Positions 1 to 12,800 of a stretch of DNA of 64,000 nucleotides are shown in pieces. The notes under the pieces were generated by a model that was given only the letters and a program-made list of their open reading frames with translations, was not told the DNA's origin and did no database searches. How positions within the stretch are numbered: position 1 is the first letter of the stretch; each line of letters begins with the position of its first letter. The translations under genes and the position numbers were made by a program. Source of the DNA: Opisthocomus hoazin. Lineage: Eukaryota; Chordata; Aves; Opisthocomiformes; Opisthocomidae. The stretch is from assembly GCF_030867145.1 (NCBI RefSeq), contig NC_134415.1, positions 13,432,417-13,496,416 of the forward strand, given 5' to 3'.

Positions 1-876
1 CTGTCACACGCGTTCGGGCACACAACACGGTGTCCTGTTGTGCTCCTCGTTCACTTGCTGCGTCAACTGGTTCTCCTGCATTGATTTGCCTGGGGCCTGC
101 TTTTTTGAGATGGTGAAACGAACTGAGCCAGGCTTCTGTTAATTCCATGTCTTCCACCTCGAAAGCTGTTGGATACAGTTTTAGAGAACTAATGGTGACA
201 AGGCTTTGCTGGTGTGGCATTGTTTAGCTTGTGTGGTGGAGAGAATACTTCAGTGGGTCGGAGAGAGTCACCAAACACCTGGGCGTGTTGCCCGTGCTGC
301 AAATGATTTTGCAGTTCATCTTGTCAGCTTGCTGTTTGTAAAAGTCTGTTTCGGAAGGAGCATCTGCACAAACTCTGCAAGAGATTCTGTGCGTAACAGA
401 ATCTTGAGCACAACAGCTTCCTGCCCCGAGAGAAACAAGCCAAAAGGGAACAAGGCATAATGATGCGTGAAATCTGCGAGAAGGCAACGGACAATAAATA
501 GGGATGTATAAAATCAAGGGAAAGGACAAATGGGAACTTTTACCTGTTACTGGGAAACTTGTGAAAACACCGTTTTTCTTAGATCCCGTCTTCCTAATCC
601 ATGTGTGTAGAGTTGCACTCAGTGCATCGGGTCTGTTCCTGTTCTTGATCTTGTCGATCCCTCTGTGCCACTTGTTGTTGGTGATCTCATAGGCGTCAGA
701 ACAGCAAACGATTCTCCTCTTGCTTAGCTGTGAGATCAAAAAGTCTCCTGAGTGCCATCTTTTAAGGAAAAGCTGTGTAGGAGATTATTGACTGCACACT
801 GATGAAACTTCTGTCAATGTCAAAAACCTTTATGGCTGCTGTGAGTCCATTTTTGTGTTTCTGTCTTTCTTTACAG
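1..876. other. 5' flank or first intron of left AHCTF1 copy
   Basis: There is no recognisable gene. The exon carrying the start codon begins at 877 behind a pyrimidine-rich acceptor, so this is probably first intron or 5' flank. A 171-codon open frame on the minus strand (224-739) is preserved in the right arm (61553-62065, 170 codons) with a 3-bp in-frame indel. It matches no family I know. Confidence 0.5.
224..739 (-). CDS. Unrecognised 171-codon ORF, antisense to AHCTF1 5' region
   Basis: A long open frame starting MISQLSKRRIVCCSDAYEIT. The first 55 residues are charged and protein-like; the rest is cysteine- and serine-rich without clear domains. The right-arm partner differs by loss of one Asn codon in an ACAACA-type repeat and a few substitutions, with no frameshift. 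At about 99% arm identity, conservation of an ORF by chance is easy. It may be a chance frame or an old gene fragment. Confidence 0.2.
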   Translation of the reverse strand: MISQLSKRRIVCCSDAYEITNNKWHRGIDKIKNRNRPDALSATLHTWIRKTGSKKNGVFTSFPVTGKSSHLSFPLILYIPIYCPLPSRRFHASLCLVPFWLVSLGAGSCCAQDSVTHRISCRVCADAPSETDFYKQQADKMNCKIICSTGNTPRCLVTLSDPLKYSLHHTS

Positions 877-882
877 TGAAAA

Positions 883-3800
883 ATGCGAGGCCTAAGAGCT
901 CAGGTAACCAGCAGTCTGCTGCAGTTTCCAGAGGTGACTGTTCAGGCCCTTGGGGAAGATGAGAACACCCTGGATTCTGTGCTGCATGGGAAGTTTTCTG
1001 GAGGTGAGTGTTTTCCTTTGAATTTGGTCTTGGTATGAAGTTGTCGTTGCCTGGAGGTTACCTGAAGCATCGGGTCATGGTATCAGCTGTGTCAGGTTGG
1101 TGTGGTCAAGGTGACTCACCAGGTTTAGAGAGAGCAGAAAAGGTGTTTTATCGATTATAAATGCCAATATTAAAACTTTAGTATAGTTAAACTTTCAAAT
1201 TACAAGCACCTGCACCAGTCTTGTGCTATTAAAAGAATTTCCATAAACATGCGGAGTCAGTGAGCCCTCCTCAATTTCTAATGAAATAAAAGGCAGTTTT
1301 CGCAAAAGTACGAGTGTTGTTTGGGGCCGTTTGCATTTGCACCGTCTCAAGCTCTGCGACCGTGATAGCATCACGGTGCTGATGAGTACGCAGTGCGAGC
1401 TGCTGAAAGTGGCTAAGCAGATGAGGTAGTTGCCTTTCTAGGCGATCTGAAAGTGGAGCTGGGTGCTTGTCGGGATGTCTTGGCTTCTCTTAAGACGAGG
1501 TAGAATCTGTCTACCTGGCTGGAAATGCAGGACTTGAGTTAATACTTCCTTTGAGCTTGAAGGAGTTGAGCGCAACGGAATGTGTAAACATCCCGTGTAG
1601 AAGTGTAAATTTCCTAACACAGTGCCCATTTTAAGGTGTGAAGCCCAAATCCCTGCCAAAGCAGGCATGCGTCAAGTGAAATTAATAAACTAGAAATGAA
1701 TTGGCTTAGAGTTGTTCTGCTTGAAGTACACTGCAAGGCTTGTATTCTCATACGCATCTAGATGACTTCTAGTAATACGAAGCTGCAGGTGGTAGAAAGA
1801 GTATAGATCAATGTATTGTCATCTTTATCCCAGACAGTCAAGTGGAAAATAATAAGGGTGTTGATTTTAAGATGTATTGCTTGAGAATTTCAATGGGTGA
1901 TTTGAAAGAACTGACCGGGATTCGGTAAGGCGGTACTTTTATTGAAGGAAAGTGGCAGTGACTGTGATTTTTTCAGTTGTCTCCAGTCTTCCATTGGAAA
2001 TGTGCTTTAGTCAGCTTCCATTTCTCTTACAGGGAGAAATGGGCTAGCATGGCTGGCGTGTGGTCCTCATCTTGAGGTAGTGAATTCTGTGACAGGAGAG
2101 CGGCGCTCTGCATACTGTTTCAGGGGGGCAAAGAAGCAGCCTCCCACTGTTCGTGCGGTAAAGGAGTTTTCCTGGCAGAAGAGAACTGGACTGCTGGTTG
2201 GGTTGGAAGAAGCAGAGGGAAGTGTTCTCTGTCTGTACGACCTTGGAACATCACGAGTGGTTAAAGCGGTTGTTCTTCCAGGAAAGGTACGTACTTTTTC
2301 AGCAGAGAAAGGAAGCTTTTGTGTTCTTATAAAATCCTGTTTCCGGAAAAGGTTTGGAGCCTTTCTGTGAAGGAGGACTTTTATCTCTCTTGCATTAGCA
2401 TACCATCACTGGAGAGTCTCTGGTCAAGAGAGCTTGGATGTAAAATCTTGGGCTTAACGGTACCATCCTCTTTGAAGTTCCCTGATAGTAAAAGAAGTCT
2501 TCTGGTTGAATTGTAGAGCATGTAGTTACCTAATTCTCCGCTTCCTCAAAAAGGCATTGTAAATGATCTTTTTTTTGGCCAGAGTGAAAAATAAAAAATA
2601 AACCCCACGCTTCCAAGCGACTAGAACCTACATTTCTGAAATGGTTAACTTCTGCCAGAAATGCTGTCTTTAAAATACCTCAGACTTCCATAGCTCTGCT
2701 CTAAATGACTTCGACACATTCCCATGAACCTCAGACTAACTAACTTCTAAGTTGCGAGCAGGAGTAAGGGTAAGCAAAACCAAGCCGACAAAGTTTGCAC
2801 TGGGCCACTGTCCATATGATCTGAATTTATCCTCGAACTCTTACTTCCAAATTAGACATAATACATGTTTTTAATCTGCCCAACTGTTTCTCTGATTTTC
2901 AGACGGATTGTTTTTTCAAGTCAAATGCAGATCTGCTCTGCACATCACTTTCTGCACCTTTTGTCATGGCTGTTATAAGGCTTTAATGAGCACCTTAATT
3001 TTTTAATATTTTAATCCTAATATTTTCTGTGCGGGTGTATGTTCTGCGGACTACAAAGTTGTACAGGTTAACGCTAACTTTGAGCAACCCTGGTCCAAGA
3101 CGTAAAGCCGTTAGTGTATTAATGCAGGGTGTTTATAGTGACTGTATGACTGCCTTTTGGTGCAAGAGTAGATGTGTGGTCATGCAGAGAGTAAAGGAAG
3201 GAGTTTTCAAGGAAATCTGAAACAAAGCCAAGTTGTCTGAGTTACCATAGGTCTTTCTAAAGATTCGATGCTTGTGAGCAAGAGGAAAGGTGAATTGTGT
3301 GGCAGACTGGCAGGGAGTGTAGTCATAGCAAGTGCTGGATCTGGGAGAGGAGATAGCTTTGGGGCTGAGGGCTTTGGTTATTTTTCCCTAGCTGTGCGGC
3401 TAAAAAAAGTGTCTATAAAGCAATGCGCTCCCTTGTGATGCTCACTTCTTTGTTTTCTTTTCAGGTACAACTTTGTTGGTGGTGTAAAGCTCCCTGTTTC
3501 TGTTATGTGGCATTTTGTAAGCAGGCGAAAGGCTAGCCCGTGATCTTTTGTTGTATAGCTTTAGTGCAGGAGTCTTCACGTGCTCGTCTCTCTGCGCTAG
3601 CAGTCAGTGTTGTCCTGGGACGTGTTGCAGGTGCTGACAGGTCTGTCTTCGCTTTGTCCTAAAGCCGCATGCAGAGCGCTTTGCCTGTGCAAGAGCAGTG
3701 TGCACGTCTCCCTTTAGCTGGAGCTGGCTTTTCATCTAACAAGCTGCTGTTCTCTTTGCCATTGCTTTAGGCTGGCTTTTTAAATTTTTGTTCACATTCC

Positions 3801-6800
3801 TAGATGTGCTGGTGTGCATCTAAAACTGCTTCTACTTTATCGGGTGGTTATTTTTGTTCTAAGTGAGGACTAGTGTGCGGTTGACCAAGCCGCTCTCTCG
3901 CTTCAACACTTTCCAGAAGTGTTTCCTTCACATGGAAGTGGTGCGTCTGCCATGCAACTCGGCTGTTGCCTCGTCTGACGTACAGCCATGATTTATCCTA
4001 AAAGCTGTTTGGCAAAGAAGGCATCGATGGTATCACAGAGCTGATGGGCTGTGAGCAGTGGGAGAACTCGACTTAGTTTTGTCCTTCAGTCCCTTCAACA
4101 TGATGAAGTTTCTTGCATGTGACTAATTTTTTCTGTTTTCTTGGAGTTCGTTATTTCTAAGCAGGAAATGGACATTGGTAGGCTGTAATACTAGAATGCA
4201 GCATTGAAGTTGAAGTTAATTCAGTGAAATAACCACAGGAAATCTAGTAAATGGAAGGCAGCAACAGATTTTTGTACAAGCCTCCCGTTCCGTTCCTTCC
4301 CCCCCCCCCCCCATCCCCCTCCTTTTCCTGTGATTGGGAAACAATGCTCTTTTTGAAGTCTTATGATCCTGTATTTACTTTCTTGTTTGTGCCGTGCTAA
4401 TTCTGCCTTCACCTCGGAGTGATTTCTATTTAGCTTGTCAAACAGCTTCACTATTAACTTGTAGTTTTCCTGTAGGTAACTGCTATAGAACCCATCACTA
4501 ATCACGGAGGACCCAGTGTCAGCACTCGGCACCTTCACCAGAGCCTGCGGTGGCTCTTTGGAGTGGCAGCAGTGGCTACAGATGTTGGTCATCTGCTTCT
4601 GGTTGACCTTTGTTTGGATGATTTATCTTGCAAACAGAATGAGCTAGAAGCATCAGGTAAGCCTGCAGTTTTAAAACTTGCGTTTACCAGTAAGACAACG
4701 TGTGTCTTTGCAATAAACAACAGGCATCCCGCTTTGAAGGCAGGAGCGTGCAGCCATTCACGACTGCTGGTTACAGATGGCGGGCTGTCATCGTACAGTC
4801 CTGAACCGATTAAAACGGGAGCGGCTTAACACTCCTTCTAATGCTGTAAGCGCCTCCCTGCTGCCAAGGTCCCTCCGTCAGGATGATTCTTGCCAGTGAG
4901 GTGTAGGAGTTTTACCATGTGAGTCGTGCAGCTGCCTGATAGGCGGTTGTGTCAGAGGTGGCCTATTTCTCGGGAAAGTGCTGCTGCTTCTGTTAATTGA
5001 GTTGGGGCAAATTTTAGGCTTGTTTTTTAAAATAGATCTGACTGCTCAAAAATGGCGCCTTTGGATGAATAATTTGAAATAGCCCCATCAGGAGGCCCGA
5101 ACTCCTGATTTACAGAGTCCAAGAAGAATTTGTCTATGAAGGTTAGACTTTTACCTGGTTTTGAAATAGGAGTGAGAATACCTGTCCGATCGGAGAGTTC
5201 GTCTGTTCTTTGAAGACGTCCAAAAGGGAAGTGGCAAAGAAGTGTTGCATAAGTGGGTATTTTGCCTGGGATGGTAGAATGAGATTCTACGTGTTGTCAC
5301 GTCAGTGTTGAACATGCAATGTAAATGGCATAACACATTCATTTGTTGCGTGGTTCTGTGTGCATAGGTCTAGAAGTTGTCAGTAGAATTCCTGCTGAAG
5401 TTCCACAGAGAAGAGAAGCTGCGACCAGAGAAGGGAGCCATCTCTGTTTCCAACTACAAAATCCTTCAAGATCAGCAATATCAAGCCTGTGCTACATCAG
5501 CAGAAGCAATCAGCTCGTTGTGGGTTTTTCGGATGGCTACCTGTCACTATGGAATATGAAAACTTTGAAGAGGGAGTAAGTAGGCCTTTACCCTTGGCCA
5601 TGCCTGGAGGTGCAGGGGTCTGCATATTTTGCTGAAGGAAGTAGGTTAATGTAAAGAGAATGTTTTCAGGGACTGAGATTCTGAGTATAATCTTGGAATG
5701 CTTAGAAGCCCTCTTCTGAAACTACTAGTGAGTCACACATGGAGTGAGTGGACCGCCTGCTCCCCAGTGGACTAGGACTGTTTTCCTTACTGTGCTTGTG
5801 GATTGTGGGAGTGTGGAAAGCATGCTTCTTTGGGTTACATCAAGCACTTAGGATGCGATAGAGCTGCTTTCTCTAAGACAGGTTGTTCTCTTAGTAGTAT
5901 TCAGGGAAAGCAGGAAAGTTGTGTATTTCGATGAAACAGGTTTTAGAAATGATTTTTCAGAACCAGTTACTGCGATTAGGGCATACATTGAAAGGCTGAA
6001 GTATGTTCACAGGGTGATTGTGGTGATAACACTCTTTAAAGTGCCCAGGATGAAACTAGTGAGACATGAGAAATCAACAGCTGACCTGCTCCTGAAAGTG
6101 TATTCTTTCCAACATTTCCGCCTTGACCGAAATAGGGGATTGACCCTAATGTGAATGAAAGTTTACTTGGAACACATGGAGATGAGAGTCAGGGACTTGT
6201 GAATTTATAAGCAACAGAAAAATGAAGAGATGATTTTAAATGTGCCAAAGAGCAATCTCACTTGAGACATTTGACCCAATTCCGATAGGGATTCACTTTC
6301 GCAAATCTGCAGTGACTCACCGGAAACTATTGGATGCTTAAACAGGCAGTGGAGGAATAATTAGGTGGCAAGAGTAGGTTGTGAAGGTACAGAGGATGTT
6401 CAGAAGTCTGGAAGAAAAATGCTTTACGTAGCCCAAATAAAGCATATAAGGAGCTCTTTTCTGAGGAGATGCTTCTACCCTTCTACAAACAGTTAGGGGC
6501 AGTAGGCTCACCTTTTTTTTTTTTTCTTTCTCATTCTTTTAACCGCATAGGCACCACTCTCAGCTTGAAGGAGGAAGGATTCCTGTCTATGCTGTCACGT
6601 TTCAAGAGCCTGAGAATGATCCTCGCAATCATTGCTACTTGTGGGCTGTTCAGTCTACACAAGAAAGGTGAAGAAAAGCTTAGTACAAGGCACCGTTGTG
6701 TTTTTTTTTCTTAAATATTTCTTCACATACAGTTGATACATGTGCATTTGTTTTGTTTCTTTAGTTGTGCAGGAGATTGTCTCAGGTACAGAAGGTGTTA

Positions 6801-9800
6801 AGCTTACGGTGCAATTTTTACAGGATTGACCAGATGTGAAGGGGAAGGGAAGGGAAGGGAAGGGAAGGGAAGGGAAGGGAAGGGAAGGGAAGGGAAGGGA
6901 AGGGAAGGGAAGGGAAGGGAAGGGAAGGGAAGGGAAGGGAAGGGAAGGGAAGGGAAGGGAAGGGAAGGGAAGGGAAGGGAAGGGAAGGGAAGGGAAGGGA
7001 AGGGGAAGGGAAGGGAAGGGGAAGGGAAGGGAGGGGGAAGGGAAGGGAGGGGAAGGGAGGGGAAGGGAGTGGAAGGGAGGGGAAGGGAAGGGAAGGGAGG
7101 GGAAGGGAAGGGAAGGGAAGGGAAGGGAAGGGAGAGGAAGGGAAGGGAAGGGAGAGGAAGGGAGGGGAGGAAGGGAGAAAGAAAGGGAGAAAGAAAGGGA
7201 GAAAGAAAGAAAGGGAGAAAGGGTGAAAGGGAGAAAGAAAGGGAGAAGGGGAGAAAGGGAGAAAAATCTCTCTCCTTCAGCATCAGCAAGCTATTGAATC
7301 AGCTCGGCTGTTCATAGAGTGACAATCTTTTAAAGTTTGACTTTAAAGTAGTTTTTATCAAGAACTCTGCACTATGAAGAACAAGTTCCAATAATGTTGA
7401 GTCCATGCAAGAGGTTAAGGCCTTCCAATTGCATGGTTAGCATTGGCCCCTGCAGCTGTTAGTGTCAACACTGCCTTCTTCATGTTTTAGTGGCTAAATG
7501 TGACCAATGACCAGGTTTTGGGAAGCAGTGTTTTTCTTTTGAGCAAGAGCCTGCTATGAAGAAAACTGCAGTCTAGACCTAATAAAATGAAAATGAGAAC
7601 TATAAAGCAGCTTTGTAATCAAATGTCATCGTTTATACCTTTTTCAGTGAAGGTGATGTTGTGAGTTTGCATCTGTTGCAGTTAGCATTTGGTGAGAGAA
7701 AACTCCTGGCATCAGGACAAGTCATGTATGAGGTAAGACGTGCATGTATGCGAAAAGACGAAAAGAGCCATTTTCTCTAAGTGAGTAGCCGTTGACGTGT
7801 CAGGGTAAATCTTTACCATCAAAATTCAGAGATGTCTAGCAAGAACAAATAATCTTTTGCTGAGTCTTCTTGGGCATGGCCTTTGTTCTTTCCTAAAATA
7901 CGGTCCTATATCTTTTGGTTTATATTCTTGTTTTTCTTTTGCGCTTTGTTAACTGGAGTTCAGATGAAATGTACCTGCAGTGTCTCTTCAGTGTTGATCG
8001 TGAAAGTTAGTCGCTATATAGGTAGCTCGTTCTACTTTTTGGCTGGGTTACCTGTGACATCTCCTCTTAAAGCCAGCAAGAGAAGTCAAGACGGAACAAC
8101 AGTGGTATGATTTGGTCCAAAGAGGATACATAAATTTTTAGAACTGGCTCCAAAGATGTTGTGTTTAAAATAGAGAGGAGATATCATTTGCAGATGACAC
8201 CAAGCTGAGTGGTACGGTCGAGACACCAGAAGGACAGGATGCCATCCAGAGGGACCTGGACAAGCTGGAGAGGTGGGCCTGTGTGAGCCTCATGGAGTTC
8301 AACAAGGCCGAGTGCAGGGTTCTGCACCTGGGTCGGGGTAATCCCCGGTACCAATACAGGCTGGGAGATGAAAGGATCAAGAGCGGCTCTGCTGAGAGGG
8401 ACTTGGGGGTACTGGTGGACGAGGGGCTGGACATGAGCCGGCAATGTGCACTGGCAGCCCAGGGGGCCAACTGTGTCCTGGGCTGCATCAAGAGAAGCGT
8501 GGCCAGCAGGTCAAGAGAGGTGATTCTACCCCTCTACTCTGCTCTGGTGAGACCTCACCTGGAGTACTGCGTTCAGCTCTGGAGCCCTCAGCACAGGAGG
8601 GACATGGAACCGTTGGAGCGGGTCCAAAGGAGGGCTACAGGAATGATCCGAGGGCTGGAGCACCTCTCCTGTGAGGACAGGCTGAGAGAGTTGGGCTTGT
8701 TCAGCCTGGAGAAGAGAAGGCTGCATGGAGACCTGATTGCAGCCTTTCAGTACTTAAAAGGAGCCTATAGGAAAGATGGGGACAATCTGTTTAGTAGAGA
8801 CAACAGTGACAGGACGAGGGGTAATGGTTTTAAACTAAAACAGGGTAGGTTTAGGCTAGATATAAGGAAGAAATTCTTTACAATGAGGGTGGTGAAACAC
8901 TGGAACGGATTGCCCAGAGAGGTAGTGGAGGCCCCATCCCTGGAAACATTCAAGACCAAGTTGGACGGGGCTCTGAGCAGCCTGATCTAGTTAGTGGTGT
9001 CCCTGCTCGCTGCGGGGGGGTTGGACTAGATGACCTCTAGGGGTCTCTTCCAACCCAAAACTTTCTATGATTCTATGATTTCTATGACATCTCAGCTATC
9101 AAACAATTTGAAGATGCATCTGTGTAACATCTAATTCCATTCAGTAGTATGCTTGAAACTCTTCCGTAATCAGTCAGAGCAATTCTTTCCTCCTGTTTTG
9201 ATACCTTCTCTTGCATATTCTCAGTAGGTATGGAACGAAGTAGGGGCGATTCTTGTATCATATTCCTCTGTTTTTATAGGGACTATGTGTTTTTTTTACT
9301 TTTGGGGATGAGATGAAGTTTTGACCTTGGTCCCTGCATATAGGACAGGTCTTTCCTCATTTGTAAATGTTGCTTTTGAATAGAAAAAGGTTTGGTGTTT
9401 GGAAAAGGTGGTGTTTCTTTAAAAGGCATTGTCTCTCATGGCACCAAGGTGTAAATATCTTCAAGTGATTCTGCAGGTTCTAAATATGGATGTCATCTCT
9501 TTATGGGCATTTTTTTCTGACATAAATATACAGGGCTCTGGAGGCACAGAGCACCCTGACTGGGTTTTTAGTTGTAAAAGGGCTTTCGTTGCAGTGCACT
9601 TCTGCATCTCTTGTAGTGTCCTGTAAGGCCTTTGGCAGGTTGATAGGACGAAGTGCCTTTAATATTTCTTCAGTTTCATTTTTGAACTTCTGCTTTGCTT
9701 TATGCTCTTTTAAAAGTTCTTTGTAAGTACAGTCTTTGCAGTGGCCAAGACAAGACCTTGTAGTGTGGGCTGCTTTGCAAGAAAACCTGGTTGCCTATAG

Positions 9801-12800
9801 CCCTTCCTCTCATGGGTATTTTATTCTGTCTCGACACTTTAATGTTAAAATGTGGGACCTTTTCCTAGTTGGCAATTCTTTGCCTTGGTCATCTTCCTTT
9901 CCTGAACAAGATTTGCCGAGTGTCTGTTTCAGCAGCTTTTAAATGTGTGTCTGCTAGAAATTCCCCTTGGTGCTCTTTTAGAAAGGCACCCAAAGTGATT
10001 AAATTAGGTTCTTGTGTTTGTGACCGGCGACAGCTGTGGGGTGGTTAATGTAAGACTTTCAACCCTCTGCAGACTGCGCAACCAGTAATACATTGCCAGG
10101 CTGATAGGAGGTGTGAGGCACCAGTCTCTGCATTTGAGATATTTTACTCGCCTGCTGTTTCTGCTTCCCTGTGAGGAGTGCTGAGGAAGATGGCAACAGG
10201 AACCAATCTTACAAGGTGGTGGAAGGAAGAACTAAACAGCCGGGCCCTCTGTGGAGAAAAGACAGGTTCTTCAGCCACCTTCCAAATATACTACAGCAGC
10301 GCTTTACATTCCAGGAATCAGACTTGTGGCTATGAAACAGGGCATCTTTGACTTTGTATCGTGGTAATAAGTCACAAACAGGACTTCTGGAACACATGGC
10401 ACAAATGAGCGTCAACTGTGGCCTGCAAGGCTGTTGTCAGTCTGTGCTCAAGTAATTAGCCTAACAGTGTCTTTATGATCTGCTTTCAAAGACCTTTTTG
10501 ATACCATGTCAGCAGTTGCTAAATGTAGTGCATTGAATGGTCGAGCTGCTGTTTGTCCACAATACACACATTCCTGCGTTGCATGGCAGACAGTCTGAAC
10601 GAATCCTGTATTTGGAAAGCCAGTGTTTCAGTTAATGCTTACTTAGAAAGTGGTGGTATCAGAGGCGCATCACAATCCTGCCAGGGTTTGTGTACATCTC
10701 AAAGCAGTTGGCTGGCTCTGTAGTAATTTGTGATCGTAAAGACATTGTCCATGCGCGTAGCACGTCCTCTCTGTTTTCCCCTTGTGCTGTTGGCTGTGCT
10801 TGGTGAAGGAGCTGAGCTGAGGGATATTTCACCTGTTAGTTTCTGACAAGATTAGAGGAGGAGGTGGTAAGAGCTTCCGTGGTTTGAAAAGAGATGGTTA
10901 ATCAGTCAGCAGTTCTCATGGCTGCTAGTGAGGGATGCATTTTCAGTGTAGCAGTGTGCCTATAGGTAATACCTCTCGACAGAGCTTTAGGTGCAGTAAT
11001 GGCATGACTTCTCCAACTTGGTCAGTTCTGTAATGAAGACATGGAGCGTAGAGCTCCCAAGTCTGGGACACTCAGGATCGGTTTTGTATATTTTGCATTA
11101 TTTCAATTATGATTAATACTATTAGTATTATTAGTGTTATTAATAAAACTTTTCATATTCAATTTGTACGTCTCTCTCCCTTTTCCTCCTTTACCCTTCC
11201 TCTGGTGGGAGGGTGAGGTGTTAATAGAGCGTCTGCCACTGAGTTTATTGCCGCCCTGCTTGAAGTGGTGACAGGGAGTTTCTCTTTGCCATCAGAAATA
11301 AGCTCGTGGGGAATATACAATATAGTAAGCAGGTTCTATTAGATAGATACCTTCTTTGCTGTTTCGGTATAATGTATGTTCTTACCTCAACGGGCCCTTT
11401 TCTCTCTTCTTTTATTTTTTCCTCAGGGTTTGGAATACTGTGACGAAAAGTACAGTTTAGATCTCACGGATGGAGTCTTTCCCTTGAGAGGGCAGATCAG
11501 CAATACCAAGCTACTCAGCTGTCAGACTGTGGAAAAATTTCGCAACCGTGTTCACAGAGAGGAGAGCGTTAATGAAGGTGTGTTGCGATGTCCATGTGTG
11601 GTTATTCTAAAAGAAATGGTGTTGGAATCTAAGCAATGAATTCTGTTCTGTACCCGAGTCCAAAAGTCTTAAATATCAGTAGAGACATGCTTGTTTGGGT
11701 TATTTAAAAAGAAAAATTGGGTGCTAAAGTTGTGTGGGACTTCTTTAAAGGAAAAAATAAGTTTCCTTGTATGCTGGCTGACATGCTATAGCCATGTATG
11801 GTGGGGTCATCTGTATAATGCTGGCCAGTCGTTTTCTTCCTCCAGCTGTCATCTTGGAGGCATGAGAGAATTTCCTCCTTTGCTTAGGAACGCTACCTGA
11901 TTTTTTTTCCCCTGTTGAAACAGGGCAGCTGGTTACAAGGGGTGTTCCTCAGGGCTCAGTATCAGGGCGAGTTCTGTTTAATATCTCTGTCAGTTGTCCG
12001 CACGAGGGGATCGAGTGCACCCTCAGTGAGTCTCCAGATGACAGTAAGGTGGGTGGGAATGTTGATCTGCTTGAGGGTAGGGAGGGTCTCCAGAGGGGTC
12101 TGGACAGGCTGGATCTATAGGCTGAGGCCAATTGCATGAGATTCAACACGGCCAAGTGCCGGGTCGTGTGCTTGGGTCACAACAACCGTGTGTAATGCTT
12201 CAGGCTTGGGGCAGAGTGTCTGGAAAGCTGCCTGGAGGAAAAGGACCTGGGAGTGTCAGTCAAGAGTCAGGTGAGTATGAGCTGGCCGTGTGCCCAGGTG
12301 GCCAAGAAGGCCAACGGCCTCCTGGCTTGTAGCAGAAATAGTGTGGCCAGCAGCAGCAGGGTAGTGATCAGCCCTGTGTACTGGGCCCCGGTGAGGCCTC
12401 ACCTTGAAGTGTGTCCGATAATCATCTGTATGCTTTCCAAAAGTAGCAATGTATGTGTTCCAAGCATATTTTGTTTTGCCAAACTGGTCATCTAGCTAAA
12501 GGTCGCTTGATCAGCTCTTCATGTATGGAACACTTAAGCAGCTAATAACTGTGTATTTGCTTTGGCTTGGAACCGATGCAGTCTGAACAAGAAGAAGGGG
12601 CAATATGACTGAACCTTATCACAGAGCTGTTTGCTAGTCCGTAATTTTGTTTTAATTAATCTTTTTAATTACGAAATGATTTAATGATTTAACTCATCTT
12701 AGGAATTGCTGTGTTTCACGAGTGGTAAAACAGAATGAAGCCAAGCCAGAAAGTGGTGTTTTAAAACGATCAGCTATCTCATATTTTCTACCTCTAAGAA

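Noticed and set aside
6804-7317. Long open frames on both strands (GREGK repeats and PSLPF repeats)
   Set aside because: They are produced by the pentamer array, whose period has no stops in these frames; not genes. The same holds for 55101-55481.
8165-8491. Minus-strand ORFs of 108 and 86 codons at the CR1
   Set aside because: They are antisense shadows of the CR1 reverse transcriptase frame.
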